64,000 nucleotides of DNA from Cycas panzhihuaensis (GCA_023213395.1 CM041465.1:1860001-1924000), one strand, 5' to 3'; numbered from the stretch's first letter, positions 1 to 11,990 are shown. A program made the numbers and translations. The notes: generated by a model not told the origin, from the letters alone.

Positions 1-1321
1 TAAATTTGTGTTAAGGTGGTGATGATTAAATAATGAGTTTGAGTGATGGGGTCATTGTACACGGGTATGGCTGTGTTATGACTAAATAGTTAATAGTTAT
101 GAAGGGTGATTGCAAAAAGGTATGATGTGTAGCATATTTAAAGAAGCTGGTGATACCGAGGGCGGGGCACAGAGTGTATGGAATCAAGATTGAGGATTGA
201 TATCAAGATCATCAGTTTATGTTGCAGATGTTGGTCGTGGATCTTGGTGTGAGCTTGGTTTGGGATGATTATGTGAAACATTTGTACTTGCCCTTTATAC
301 CCAATTTTGACAATATTAATGAAGTAGCACTTTGATGGTGGACTGATATGCAATTTGTGAATGATTTATAACATGTGATATGGTTGTCTTGGATGTATAT
401 CCCTGTGCTAAGTTATTGTTGTAGGTGACTCTTGATATTGTATGCTTGTACAAGGAGTTTACTATTTGATTGATGCTTGCACGTGGGTTCTGATCTGACA
501 TGGTTCCCATTCCTATTGTTCTTCTTAGACTCAGCCTAGAGGGGAGGTTTTATACAACATTTGATGCTATTGCCGATCTAGGAAGCAACAGAATTCACCC
601 CATGCTTATGAGCAAGGGGGAATCAAGCATTGAGGAATGATGACCAGAAACTAGATGATGATCCCACAAGCATAAGGCAAGGTACAAGTCAGATCTGCAG
701 ATCCACATTTGACTAGAAGATCAAGAGAAAATTTGGTACATGCAAAATTTTTTATTGCGTTGCAATATTGTTGAGATTAACATGGATGACATTGTGGTGT
801 TACAATTATAATTATTAGCAACAGCATTAGACAACGGTAAGTATTAACTAATGCTTGGCACAAGAGTGAGATGATCTACATGCATCGCTGCACGACAAGT
901 GGTCCACAATAGTGGACTATTTGAGAAAAAGAAAGTTGGACGATTAGAGCAATGGGTTAATCATAGTGAAGTATTGATTGTTGAGCATGCATGACAAATC
1001 TTGGGAGATTTGGAGCAACACCAAGGATCAAAGAAGGTTGTGGTCTCCTTCGCATGATTAAATTTAGATGAATCCCAAGAAGTATTGATTAGAAGATGCA
1101 AGCGGTCAAGTACGGCACATACGACTGAGACGACTTCTGGAATAAAGGGTAACCCAGGAGAGGGGAAGTGGATTGAAGCACTATTTGGTAAATTCTATTA
1201 ACAGCGACATGGTGAAAATGGTAAACACCATCACACTTATTACAAGTTTGGATGACGAAGATTTGAACAATTGAATCGTGCACAATCCAACTCCAATTAC
1301 AAAGCATCACAACTTGCAAAT
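1..1321. other. Unassigned AT-rich DNA, probably decayed retroelement
   Basis: No reading frame, LTR pair or RNA gene can be supported here. A purine-rich stretch near 538-552 resembles a polypurine tract, but nothing after it matches an LTR elsewhere in the window. The short open frames on the minus strand show no family motif. The segment lies directly upstream of a decayed gag on the plus strand and may be leader or flank of the same element. Confidence 0.4.
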
Positions 1322-2065
1322 ATGGCTACACCAAAGCATGGCAAACAAAAGTTGCAAACTTCTAGTGGAGGAGTGGATGAAGATCCAATGTGTTAGTGCA
1401 ATGTGTATGAAACAACTTGGATCGCAAATGGAGAGCTAGATGAAATCCAATGGCTAAATGCATTTCAAGCAACATTATGTGATGTGGCCAATGATTCGTA
1501 CAAGTAATTCAAAGAGGGCTATTTTACTAAGTGGTAGATGTTAAGGGAGACATTTGAAAAAGAACTTCAATTATCATGTGATGATAGGGAGGTACTGGAT
1601 TAGATATATAATCTAAAGTAGGAACCTTAAGAAACTATATGACTTTATAATACTAAGTTGAAGACATTAACAAAAAAGATGGAAAGGTCATTGATGGGTT
1701 AGAAAAATGATAGTTTTTGGAAGGACTATTTCCTAAATATAGAAGAAAGCTCCTTGTAGTTCCACCCACATCTTATCATGAGGTAGTAAATGGATTGATG
1801 AACTTGGAGACATAAGACAAGGTCAGGGCACAACATCAAATAAAATCTTCATAGTGAGATAACAAGAAGGAATTGAATCCTTCTATTGATGTATTACATG
1901 AAGATTTAGCATGAATGTTGAAGGCCTTAACATGCCAAACGAAAGATCAACATCAAGTGTGCTGCATCAAGTGCAAGATGGAGGGCCACTTGGATGTTAG
2001 ATGCTTGAATCATCAAGTATTGAAATATTGCTATATATGTAAAATGAATAATCAAGATACAAATG
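1322..2065 (+). pseudogene. Decayed retrotransposon gag with two zinc-knuckle sites
   Basis: The frame opens at the ATG at 1322 (MATPKHGKQKLQ) and runs about 140 codons with repeated stops, most where Gln or Trp would be expected. A middle stretch (IYNLK, then TKLKTLTKKME) resembles the alpha-helical capsid region of plant LTR-element Gag. After a frame change, a CX2CX4HX4C knuckle (CIKCKMEGHLDVRC, about 1963-2004) is followed by a second one with the His replaced by Gln (about 2030-2070). Gag packages element RNA in virus-like particles; knuckles bind nucleic acid. No protease or RT follows, because the LTR of element C begins at 2218. The parent family cannot be named. Confidence 0.6.
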
Positions 2066-2217
2066 AATGTGGGTTCAATATTCATGCTTGAAGAAGTCAA
2101 GATCTAGATGTATTCCCCAAAAAACAAGCATCCATTAGATCTATGGGATGGGGGTTTCAAGGAGGGAATCAACCAACAGAAGGATCAATCCTAAAGAATC
2201 CCTCGAGAAAACATATA

Positions 2218-2510
2218 TATTATAAGCTTATTTATATTAATGTGAAATTGGCTCCAAATAGGCATGTGAAGTTAGTTTTAAGGGAGAATAAGAAATCGTC
2301 TTTTAAAAGAGAGAGAATAAATAGGCTTTAGCCTATGGCTATAAACAAGGGAGTCTTAATCATTTATCATCATCTTTTGGAATATTATTTACCTTATTGG
2401 GATAATGATCTAAATCTATTGTGACACTATGTTGTCTTGGAGGAACCCTTGTCTCAAAAATGAATTGATTATCTGTTATTATTATTTATTTATATTTTTT
2501 GAATAGTAAT

Positions 2511-2567
<57 letters not shown>

Positions 2568-2596
2568 AAATATAACATTGGAGTGGGTACATCTTA
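2218..2596 (+). repeat. Element C 5' LTR
   Basis: This segment aligns along its length with 39216-39560, sharing the TTATAAGC start, a shared central block (AGAGAGA..AATAGGC..ACCTATGGCTATAAA, positions 2313-2345) and the ending ATTGGAGTGGG. The first dinucleotide is TA rather than TG and the last is TA rather than CA, both single C-to-T type changes. It is longer than its partner chiefly because of an (AT)n run at 2513-2560. Confidence 0.7.
2513..2560. repeat. (AT)n microsatellite inside element C 5' LTR
   Basis: About 24 uninterrupted AT units. The partner LTR has only TGATATA at the same place (around 39513), so the array expanded after insertion. Confidence 0.95.
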
Positions 2597-2612
2597 AGTG
2601 ATATTAGAGCAC
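2597..2612 (+). other. Primer binding site of element C
   Basis: TGATATTAGAGCA at 2599-2611 resembles TGGTATCAGAGC, the sequence that pairs with the 3' end of initiator tRNA-Met in most plant LTR elements. It starts two bases after the LTR end, which fixes 2218-2596 as a 5' LTR. Confidence 0.6.
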
Positions 2613-4215
2613 AATTTTGGCCAATTAGGGTTTTATCAAAGATTTGTGATTTTGGGGGTGTAAACAACCAAATTTGGAAAGAACGATTACATATTTAGGA
2701 CAACTAATATGTTCCAAAAAAATTGAGCAATTATATTGTAGGGTTTGCAGTAGAATTGCAAATCTTATGAGAGTTTCAATTTTGGTCTATCATCCATTGA
2801 TATTTATAAAGCAAAAAATTCACCATTACAATTTCAAATGAGCATAATAAAGGGTTACAAATACCCAATTGACCTCTTTTTTTCTTTTCTTTTTTTGAAT
2901 AGGTGCACTTTGAAGTTTATTTTTGGTCGGTAGTGGTTTCAATCCAATTGGATATTGGGATAAAATATTAGCATCATTTTAATAATAGGTACTGTTGTTC
3001 CAAAACCCTAAATTGTGATCAACTTTAAAAGGGCTATAAGTTTTGTTACATGTATTAGAATTTGATTTCATTTGGACCATCGAAATCATGGTTTAAAGAT
3101 ATTTGAAATAATCTATTACATAAGTATTTTTGAAAAATATTTATAAGAGAAATTGCTATTTGAAGTTATATGTAAGATTTTAGTAGGCTAACAATCATTG
3201 CAAACTAAGTTATTGGAAACAAATAACAATTAAAATATGAAGTTCGCTTAGAACCTTTTGACCCAGATGAAGGAACATATATGAAAGAATGGATGATAAT
3301 GATGGACATCTATTTTATTATTTATTATATAGTCGAAAAAGACAAGATCATCTTTTCATCTCAATACTTAACTAGCTAAACAATTGTTTGGTTCTACTGG
3401 TGGTGTCGGGGCTATGAATACATAATGCATTTTAACTAGCCATTCTTTAAATATGCAATATGTGAGCAATTTAAAGATATTAAGAATTAGCCCCCCTACA
3501 CTAGTTATAGGAATAAAGAAAAGTTCATAGCAAAAAACTAGAACTAAAACTGACACAACAAGAGCCCCTCTTATAAATGTAGGAATAATTGAGAAAACAA
3601 GCAAGGATCAAGAAAAGTGTCTTGAAGAAATTCTGGTAAATCTCAAGAAGATATGTCGAAGGGAGGATAAAAAAAAAAGAAAGTGAAGCATGCCCAATAC
3701 AAGTCCATGAACAATATGGGAACGCAAGGAGCAATCCACATGTGAGCAACATAAAGAGGAAGAGATTCAACATATGCAAAAGCTTAACACTAAGTAGGTT
3801 GAACCCAATGATTAAAAATTGGAAGAGTACACAAGAAATTAGGAGCAAAAAAGTTCCTTTGCGATGAAGTTAAAGATGAACTAGCAAAGGAAGGATTTGA
3901 TAAAGATGGAAGAATTTGGGTCGTGGTATGAAGAAGATCCAAAGCTGCCCGAGGAATAATCCAAACAACCAATCAATTCTAACATGGTACTCGATATGAC
4001 TCCTAATTTTATTTTGCACTTGTCTATATCCTTTGGTAATTTCATTATTTTATTTAATTTCCTTATTCCATTGTTTTAGAAAGACCACCATCACGTATCT
4101 AATAACACCCCATGGTTGATTTAATACCCATGGTTCTTGATTCTTACTTCTTTGTAAGAGAAATCTTGGTCTCATTTCACTCCCATCATCTAGGTCCCTA
4201 CTCCTACCTAATTTT
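2613..4215 (+). other. Element C internal region, first part
   Basis: Most of this stretch is AT-rich leader without coding signal. A lysine/glutamate-rich reading frame with scattered stops can be followed on the plus strand at about 3600-3990 (for example KLEEYTRN, then EEFGSWYEEDPKLPEE). It looks like a decayed gag-like or structural protein but has no knuckle or catalytic motif, so no function is assigned. The open frames on the opposite strand across 3368-3972 are hydrophobic mirror images of this stretch. Copia A interrupts the region after ATTTT at 4211-4215. Confidence 0.45.
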
Positions 4216-4260
4216 TGAAGAGAATACCATTTATCTCTAACACTAATTGATAACGAACAT
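4216..4260 (-). repeat. Copia A 3' LTR, distal fragment
   Basis: These 45 bases align base for base with the left end of the other copia A LTR at 27033-27077 (both begin TGAAGAGAA on the plus strand). The LTR is cut here by chromovirus G1 and resumes at 9814. Confidence 0.75.
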
Positions 4261-4682
4261 TGTAGCAACCCTAAATATTCAGTCTGGCCAACCTCCAACA
4301 AAGTAGGAAAGTTAATCTCAAAAGTATGATTAAATACAATATTTTATATACTTTCTAGTCGAATTCACATGTCAGTTATGGTCAACTTCAAGATAGAATT
4401 ATCGCTTATTATGTCTATTTCTAGTCGACTTCTATCATGACTAAATGAGCGCCTATTTAAAGAGAAGTTGGACAACTTTATGGCATTATTCAGGAGTGTT
4501 GTTGGCCGCTATTATTTTGGCCTTAGAGTTATAATTATTGTGGAAGGAGCCTCGCCTCAAAGAGGAGAATTGCCATATGTGATATCTTCGTAAGTTGTAT
4601 TTAATATTTTGTTTAATATTACCACATATTTTTGATATTTAGGAGCAATATATCTTGTTTATTTATACCTAGATCAATAGAA

Positions 4683-4725
<43 letters not shown>

Positions 4726-4779
4726 TATTTGCTCTATTTTGTCCTTTCCTCCTCAAGAAATCTGTCCGCTATCACTACA
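4261..4779 (+). repeat. G1 5' LTR
   Basis: It begins TGTAGCAACCCTAAATATTC and ends CACTACA. It matches 9339-9808 throughout but carries an (AT)n tract at 4686-4722 that the 3' LTR lacks. A PBS (TGATATCAGAGC, 4782-4793) follows after two bases. Confidence 0.9.
4686..4722. repeat. (AT)n microsatellite inside G1 5' LTR
   Basis: About 18 AT units; the 3' LTR has only GCATATATATTGCATATATTGCC at the equivalent place (9761-9783), so this is a post-insertion expansion. Confidence 0.95.
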
Positions 4780-4901
4780 AGTGATATCAGAGCTTTGTTT
4801 TGAAGCGGGATTCAAAATATAAGTAGTAAAAATTAGGAGCCAATTTCTCCCCCTTCCCCCTAAGAGAATGAAACTTAGACTAGATAAAAGTCTCACAAAA
4901 A

Positions 4902-5960
4902 AATGGTGAACTAAAGTCGAGGTCAATCAGAAGTAACAAATGCAAAATTAGAGAAATTAAACATCAGTATAGAATGTCTCTCTACACAAATAGAAAACTA
5001 GATGAAATCCTTCTTAGAAATTCCAAAGTTTAATAGATTAGAAATGGTTAGAGAAGAATATGAAGTGTCTTGTATAGAAAGATTAACAGAATATGAATAC
5101 GCAAGAGAAGAGCTAGACAACCAAGATAATTAAAGGAGATATAAGGGGGCAATATATGAAAGGTGAAACCAAAGAAATGAACAATTGGACCATGACCTTA
5201 AAGGAACCAAGCTCTCATTAGGAAAATTCAATCCAGGGATATCAAAAGTCGGTTACTACAAATGGAAACATATTTCTAGGTCTATAGATTGTTCGATAGA
5301 GAAAAGGTATTGACAATATCTCTCCATTTATATGGAAGGGCGTCAAAATGGTTCTATTAGTGGTAGAGGACCAACACTGGTATTTATACATCATGGGAAT
5401 ATCTAAAGGTGGGTCTAATTAGCTAGTATAAAGATTTTTAGAATACAGGCTATTTTGCCCAATTAATATGATTACAACAAAATGGGTCAGTACAAGAATA
5501 TACAAAGTAGTTCCAGAGTCTTCAATGTCTAATTTCAAAATGAATACTAGCAGAATGCATTATGGAAACTTACATCAATGGTTTGAAGGGACAAATCAAA
5601 TACTGTATCAAATCAATGAGTCCTATAAATATCTAGTAAGTGATTAAAATAGCTAAAAACATCGAAGCAGAGTTAAGCGAAAGTCGACCCACATGTATTC
5701 ACAAGAATGAGCAAAATACATATCGGTATCAAGGTTAAACACAAAAGCAAATCCTCCGTTGCTAGTAAGAAGTGTAATTGAAATAGGCAGAACAACAAAA
5801 TAGGAACACCTCAAAAAGGGAATGTGTTTTAAATGCAGCGGGAAATGGAATAAAAAGCACCAGTGTCTGGCGAAGAAGGTGTTTATGATTAACAACGAGA
5901 ATATAGAAATTTCGAAAGAAGAAGGGGACGAGCAGAATTAGGAAGTGGAAGCCAAGGTAG
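4902..5960 (+). pseudogene. G1 gag remnant
   Basis: Gag forms the particle that houses reverse transcription. The frame can be followed from about 4902 with many stops and several frame changes. Near 5824-5865 it reaches the chromovirus-type knuckle CFKCSGKWNKKHQC, preceded by a short basic stretch, as usual just before the protease. After it comes an acidic linker (EEGDEQN, then LLEVDMENVQISL). The N-terminal capsid part is poorly preserved. Confidence 0.7.
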
Positions 5961-6039
5961 ATGAACTTTTAGAAGTAGATATGGAAAATGTGCAGATTTC
6001 TTTATAAGCTATTAGTGGGCAACACGTCACTCCTTAGAC

Positions 6040-6330
6040 CCTCAAATTTCCAGGGATGATCAAAGGAGCCTCAGTGTCAATTCTAGTGCACAGTGCTAGT
6101 ACACATAATTTCATCAATAAGGCTATGGCACATAAATTGAGATTTACAATACAACCATTAAATACTTTTTAAGTTTCCATTGTCAACGAAAAAATTACTC
6201 CTTGTGAAGGATATTGCAAGCCAATGAACATGCAGATCAATGATTACTCAGTAACGATATGTGTTTACTATGTCGATTAGAGGAGTGAATGCAGTTCTAA
6301 GTATTCAATGGTTACAAACCATGGGGAATA
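6040..6330 (+). pseudogene. G1 retropepsin remnant
   Basis: The aspartic protease that cuts the polyprotein normally carries DSGSTHNF in chromoviruses. Here the site reads VHSASTHNFI (about 6085-6117), so the catalytic Asp is His and the Gly is Ala. The C-terminal signature (WLQTMGNIVTDY, about 6310) is preserved in a shifted frame. Confidence 0.75.
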
Positions 6331-6633
6331 TAGTTACCGACTACATGACTCAATTTATGTGTTTTCATCAAAAGGGATGCAAGTATAGATTACAAGCACC
6401 TTTCACATTGGATGGAGAAAATATTAAGGAAAAATTTAACAACATGCATACAAACATATTACAAGATAGCAGTAGAAGATGTCCTACTAGAAGTACAAAA
6501 GATAATAGATGAATACAATTCAATATTTGAAGAGCCACAAGGGCTCCCTCCAAAGCGTTAGTATTAACATGATATCGCATTAGTACTGGGAGTAGCTCTA
6601 GTGAACATTTAGCCTTACATATACCCATATCAC

Positions 6634-7335
6634 TTGAGGAAAGAGATCAAAAACATTACTTGGGAACTCCTACTCCAAGGGACTATTGTAAATAGTACAA
6701 GTCCATTCACATCACCAATAGTGGTGAATCCAAAAAAGGATGGATTATATAGGACATGCATTGATTATCGAGAACTAAATAAATTAATAGTAAGGAATTG
6801 TTATCATATTCCCTGAATAGACAATTTATTAGACACAATTCATGGAACAAGATACTTCTTAAAAATTGTCCTCCAATCTAGGTACTATTAGATACACCTT
6901 AAGGAGGAGGACGTTTTTAAAACAACTTTCTGCACCTATGAAAGATTATTTGAGTTCAAAGTTTATGCCTTTTGTTTTAGTAAATGCCCTGGCAACATTT
7001 CAAAGTACTATGAATTCAATAATACTCAAACTTCTATTACAAAAATTCGTGCTAGTCTTTTTTGATAATATTCTGATATATAGTAAAACATGGGAGGAGC
7101 ACCTAGATCATATAAGGGAAGTTCTGTTAATCTTTGAAAAAGCACAATTCTATGCAAACAACAAGAAATGTTCCTTTGCGAAAGAAGAGTTAGAACACCT
7201 AGGACATATTGTCACAAGAGACGATATTAAAATAGATCCGAAGAAGACGCAAGCCATTGTTAATTAACTGATATAAAAAATTGTAACAGGGGTAAGAAGT
7301 TTTTTAGGAGTAGTAGGATTCCTTTGGAAGTTCAT
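6634..7335 (+). pseudogene. G1 reverse transcriptase remnant
   Basis: Ty3-type RT motifs occur in order: SPIVVNPKKDG and CIDYRELNK (6710-6780), MPFVLVNALATFQ (6964-7004) and the active-site region FFDNILIYSKTWEEHLDH (7058-7113), followed by GHIVTRDDIKIDPKK. The catalytic FxDD has become FFDN, and stops and frameshifts split the domain near 6816 and 6866. The copy is inactive. Confidence 0.85.
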
Positions 7336-7404
7336 CAAGCGATACATACATATTGCATCTATATTGACTGATCTTACAAAAAAAAAGATGCATTTAGATA
7401 GTAC

Positions 7405-7850
7405 CCGTTGGTAGAAGACTCTTTTCGAGAACTCAAAAAGGAAATGATCACAACATCGGTCTTAGCAATACCAGATTTCACCCATCCATTTATCTTAGAA
7501 TATGATGTTTTAGGATTCAGAATTGAGACAATTCTATTGCAAAAGGAGTGGCCAATAGCATATGAAAGCAAGAAGTTGAACAATAGAAATGAACTAAAAT
7601 CAATATACAATAAAGAGATGTTGGTGATCATGCATGCAATTCAGTAATGGCGCTAATATTTGTTGGAAAATAAATTTGTAGTTAGAACAGATCACAATAG
7701 CCTGAAATACTTCTTAAACTAGAAAACATTATCCGATGAGTAGCAAAAATGGGTTAGTAAGCTATAAAGTTTTGACTTGAATATTGAGTACAAGAGGAGG
7801 CAAGAGAATGTCATAGCAGATGCTCTATCAAGATTACCAGAAGAAAGTAA
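7405..7850 (+). pseudogene. G1 RNase H remnant
   Basis: The sequence follows the Ty3 RNase H pattern: LAIPDFTHPFILEYD, QKEWPIAYESKKLN, EMLVIMHAIQ with a stop for Trp, RTDHNSLKYFL, and the end motif RQENVIADALSRLP (7796-7840). Several in-frame stops sit where Gln is expected, as in LN*KTLSDE*QKW (7717-7752). Confidence 0.85.
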
Positions 7851-7979
7851 TGGAGAAATTTCCCTCAAGACAATAATAGTAGCCACCCCTAATTGGACCC
7901 AAGAACTAGTCGAAGAATATAAAACTGACTCATTATCATAGAAAGTATTAAAATATATACGAGACCAGAAGACATCGAA

Positions 7980-8640
7980 GTTCGAATTACAGTGAGATCT
8001 AATTTTACAAAAATGAAAGATATTCATTCCAATAATATCCAAGATAAATGGGACTCTATTAGAAGAAGCCCACTCAACACCAACAACATGACATACAGGG
8101 ATAGACAAAACATATCAGAAGATACAAAATTCCTTCTATTGGAAATGAATGAAACCAAACATTCTCCCAATGGTATCAAAATGTAATACCTATCAGTGTA
8201 ATAAGAATGAATACATGAAAAGCTTAGGTCTATTACAACCCTTTCATATCCGTCATAAAAAATAGAAAGAGATTTCTATGGATTTCGTCATAGGACTTTC
8301 TCGATCAGAAGGCAATGATGCCATTTTTATAGTAGTAGATAGACTTATAAAGTATGCTCACTTTAGAGGCATATAAACTATGATAAGTGCAAGTGAGATG
8401 GCAAAAGTGTATATGAAGGAGATACATTACTTACACGAGTTTCCTAAGATCATAATTAATGATCGAGACCTAAAATTTACAAGTTATTTCTGGTAAGATC
8501 TATTTAAATTAGTAGGGATAAAGCTACACATGAGTACAATTTATCACCCATAAATAGACAGACATATCAAAGCGGTAAACAAATGCTTGGACAATTACCT
8601 AAGGAATTTCTTTTTAGACAGGCAAAGTTAATAGTATAAG
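7980..8640 (+). pseudogene. G1 integrase remnant (zinc and DDE domains)
   Basis: A degenerate HHCC domain (around 8070-8215, ending KCNTYQCNK) precedes the catalytic core. Its first Asp lies in [11 protein letters not shown] (8332-8364), its second in INDRDLKFTSYFW (8455-8493), and the Glu region near IDRHIKAVNK (8556-8585) has lost the Glu. The integrase would insert the cDNA and make the 5-bp TSD seen at the element ends. Confidence 0.8.
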
Positions 8641-8879
8641 TGGCTCCATTTAGCAGAATGGTGGTATAATACAACATACCACATGATAGCAAAAATGACA
8701 CCGTTTCAAGCGCTATATAGATATGAACCTCTGTCGATACTCACATGGGTAAAGGTATCATAAGTGCAATCAGTATGTAAGCAAAAGGAGCAAATAGAAC
8801 AAATAGTGTGGATATTAAAAGATAATTTGGATACTATAAAGAATATGATGAAGTAATAAGTAGACGTAAAAAAATCTAA

Positions 8880-9300
8880 AGGAAGCTTCAAAATAGGGGA
8901 TTGAGTCTTCCTAAGACTTCAAACCTTTAAGCAAGCATCAATGAGACAAGCAAACAAGCAAAAACTAGCTCCACGATTCTTTGAATCGTACCAAGCTAGT
9001 GAGAAAATTGGAAAAGTTACATATCGATTAATCCTACCACCAAGAAATAAAATTTATAATGTCTTCTACGTATTTTGTCTAAAAAAGAAGATGGGAGAGA
9101 AAATAACCTCCTATACAACAGTTCAGAATTAGATGAAGAGGGAAAAATGATTATTGAATTAAAAGATATCTTACAGCTAAGAACAAGAGAGTTACGATTC
9201 AAAAAAGTCAAAGAATTCCTTATAAAGTAGAAAACCCTAGACTTAAAGAATACAACTTGAGAGTTTGAAACATGGATGTAATAGTATCTGAATTTATCCA
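8880..9300 (+). pseudogene. G1 integrase C-terminus and chromodomain remnant
   Basis: The stretch KLAPRFFESYQASEKIGKV with YRLILPPRNK (8959-9050) is the conserved tail of chromovirus integrases. A decayed chromodomain follows (about 9160-9255: LRTRELRFKKVKEFLIK, a stop for Trp, then an Ala/Thr-Trp-Glu remnant). In the family this domain reads histone methyl marks and steers insertion. The reading ends just before the PPT, where ALRTKHALEG-like residues abut the LTR. Confidence 0.8.
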
Positions 9301-9325
9301 TGCTTTGAGGACAAAGCATGCTCTC

Positions 9326-9338
9326 GAGGGGAGGGACT
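9326..9338 (+). other. G1 polypurine tract
   Basis: GAGGGGAGGGACT directly precedes the 3' LTR, the usual place for plus-strand DNA priming. Confidence 0.8.
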
Positions 9339-9808
9339 TATAGTAACCTTAAATATTCAGTCTGGACGACTTCCAACAAAGCAGGAAAGCCAACCTCAAA
9401 AGTATGATTAAATTCAATATTTAATATATTTTTTGGTTGACTTCACATGCTAGTTCTAATTGACTTCTAAGACAGAATTGTCACTTATTATGTCTATTTC
9501 TGGCCAACTTCTATCATGACTAAATGAGCACCTATTTAAAGAGGAAGTTGAGCGACTTTATGACATCATTCATGAGTGTTGTTGGCTATCATAATTTCAA
9601 TTTTAGAGCTACAATTATTATGGAGGGAACCTTGTATTGAAGAGGAGAATTTCCATAAGAAATATCTCTCTAAGTTATACTTAATATGTTATTCGATATT
9701 ATCATATATTTTTGATATTTAGTAGTATATCTTGTTTATTTATACCTAGATCAATAGAAGGCATATATATTGCATATATTGCCAAGAAATATATTCGTTG
9801 TCACTACA
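9339..9808 (+). repeat. G1 3' LTR
   Basis: Partner of 4261-4779. It starts TATAGTAACC (TG changed to TA) and ends CACTACA, followed by the TSD copy AACAC. Confidence 0.9.
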
Positions 9809-9813
9809 AACAC

Positions 9814-10312
9814 AACCCTAGAATCACTTGGAGAGGGAGTATGCTAGCATAATAAGATAATTAGTATTAATAACAAGACTATAAAGATGAATATCTAAGT
9901 AATGAACTAAGCGTATAAATCAAACACAAGAAAGAACTCAAGATATGGAGTAGTAGGAATTGTTTCTCACTCCAAATGAACAAAATTAACTTGGATTCAA
10001 AATAGCAACATAACAATACAGTAATCACTCTCTTGTGAGATACATGAGAATTGGTCTCAATATGTAGGGTTGGAGGAGAGACCTTGGGGCTTCATATTTA
10101 ACAAGTGTCAAACATTTAATCTATGCCCTGTGATTGTAGGACAAGTGTTTCTTGGACTCTCTTGTAAGAAAAAGTGCATAAGGGGTATATTAACTCTTAA
10201 GTCATAACATTGCACTACTAGAAATAATGTGTGTGTATATTTTATCACGTTAGGTGATAAGACACCTTTATATAAAATACATTACTTAACATTTAAACAT
10301 AAGGGTTTAACA
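9814..10312 (-). repeat. Copia A 3' LTR, main part
   Basis: It aligns with 27078-27451 from ACAACCCTAGAATCACTTGG to GGTTTAACA. On the minus strand it starts TGTTAAACCC right after the PPT AAGAGGAGGT (10322-10313). It keeps about 110 bases near 10040-10160 that the 5' LTR has lost. Reading across the G1 insertion, this LTR is 544 bp. Confidence 0.85.
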
Positions 10313-10384
10313 ACCTCCTCTTCATATTTAGAATATTAAGTTTGACACCAATGTATTGCACTAATCAGGAGGGTGCTCCAAATA

Positions 10385-10850
10385 TTCCTCCACTATAGGG
10401 TTGTTGTTGAAAAAGGCGTTTGTCATATCCATTTGATGAATTTGCTATTTGCATTGTGCAGCTCAAGCCAATTTTAATTTGACGGTGTTTATATTTATCC
10501 TAAGTTCAAAGGTTGCTCCATAGTCAATGCCTTCTTTTTGTCTGAATCCTTTGGCCACCCATTGAACTTTGTGATGTTTGATAGAACTGTCAAATCGAAA
10601 TTTGGTTTTGTGTCTCCTATTGCATCTATTTACTTGTTTCCTATTAGACAAATTTACCAAATCTAAAGTTCCATTCTTTGTAATAGAATGATTTTTCATG
10701 GCAACTTTCCACTTTTTATTTTTACTAGCCTTTGTGGAAGGCTCATCAACACAAAGTACATAAGTGCATAAATGACTGATTGCTACTTCATTTTTTATGG
10801 AGGTTTTCCTTCTATGACTTGTGCATCTTGTACTTCCCAAGTGTACCGTT
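10385..10850 (-). pseudogene. Copia A reverse transcriptase, N-terminal part only
   Basis: The minus-strand frame shows the start of the copia RT: WKVAMKNHSITKNGTLDLV, FRFDSSIKHHKVQWVAKGFR, QKEGIDYGATFELR and INTVKLKLA, then a degenerate IHQMDMTNAFF with EEYLEHPPD (about 10440-10387). The frame then falls straight into the PPT, so the YxDD half of RT and the whole RNase H are deleted. Upstream on the minus strand a poly-charged linker leads back to integrase. Confidence 0.85.
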
Positions 10851-11119
10851 TGGTTAACTTCTTCTTAGATGTAACTTGTACATAAACATCTTGGGTCTGT
10901 AATGGTTGATCAATAGAAGGGCTATGAGGGTCAAGAGGTGTTGTTGATATAGATGGAGCAGATATAGATGAAGAAGCAGCATGAGTAGAAGATAAGCATG
11001 GTATTGAAGATTATGAGAGAAGAAAATACTCAACAATTTGTTTGTCTTTGTTGAGAGGAAGTTGGATAGATGTTGATTCCATCTCTTCATTATTTTTAGA
11101 AAAGGTTACATCTCTGCAC

Positions 11120-11990
11120 ATATGCATTTTCGTGGAAGTGGGATCATACAATCTATATGCTTTACTGCTACTAGAATAACTAATAACATTGCATTTTAGA
11201 CATTTATTGTTTAGTTTCTTTCATTTTCATTGAAGAATATATATATAAGTGATACACCCAAAAGTCTTCAGATGGCTTATAGTTAGTTTTATGTCAAACC
11301 AAGCTTCATCTGGTGTCATGTCGGTGACTGCGGTAGTAAGGTTCTTATTGGCCATATAAGCTGCAATATGAAATATTTTGGCCTAGTAAGAAAGAGCAAG
11401 CCTCTTAGTATGCATCATCACTTTGGCTTTGCTTGCCAAAGTCCTGTTCATCCTCTCAATTACTCCATTTTGTTAAGGTGTATATGGAGTAACTTGTTTT
11501 TTGATCATATGATTTCTGTAAAACTTGTTGAACTCTTTTAAGGTAAATTCACCTCCATTGTAAGATCACATTTTTTTGATGGGAAGATCTACTTCATTTT
11601 CTACAACAAGTTTGAATTGTTAGAATTTTTCTAATGCCTCATATTTGTATTTGATAAATAAATCCAAACTTTGTGTGGAAAATTATCAATGAAAGTGATG
11701 TCATAAAGTGCTCCTCCAAGAGATAGTATAAGCATGGGTCCACATAAATCTATGTCTACCAACTGCGAGGGTTTAGATGCATTCCATGTTTTATTTTTAA
11801 GAAAAGACTCACGATGTTGTTTCCCTACAATATATACTTCACAAAGATATTTTGATATAGAAATCTTTGGAAGCCCATGCACCACACTTTTGCTAAACAT
11901 CAATTTGATGTTGTTTAGGCTCAAGTGGCTTAGCTTATTATACCAAAGTTGCTATTTGGTTAATGATTGTGAAATATATGTAAACGAATT
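11120..11990 (-). pseudogene. Copia A integrase remnant
   Basis: Visible in order on the minus strand: a GKQHRESF-like zinc-domain end, VDIDLCGPM (first Asp, about 11755), TFIDNFPHKVWIY, YNGGEFTLKEFNKF (second Asp changed to Tyr, about 11545), and QNGVIERMNRTL with the catalytic Glu (about 11475-11440). WFDIKLTISHLKTFGC then marks the integrase tail. Stops and one frame change at about 11630 break the domain. Confidence 0.85.

Larger units (their letters stand above)
4261..9808 (+). mobile_element. Chromovirus G1: Ty3 element inserted in copia A LTR
   Basis: LTRs at 4261-4779 and 9339-9808 enclose PBS, gag, protease, RT, RNase H, integrase and chromodomain, the Ty3 order. The flanks are AACAT (4256-4260) and AACAC (9809-9813). 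The other copia A LTR reads GAACAC at this spot, so AACAC is the ancestral target and the left copy carries one C-to-T change. Joining 4260 to 9814 restores the copia A LTR. All reading frames are broken. Confidence 0.9.

Noticed and set aside
3368-3972. Three overlapping minus-strand open frames rich in Leu/Phe
   Set aside because: They mirror a Lys/Glu-rich plus-strand reading and an AT-rich leader; no motif, no conserved start and no sign of a membrane protein family.
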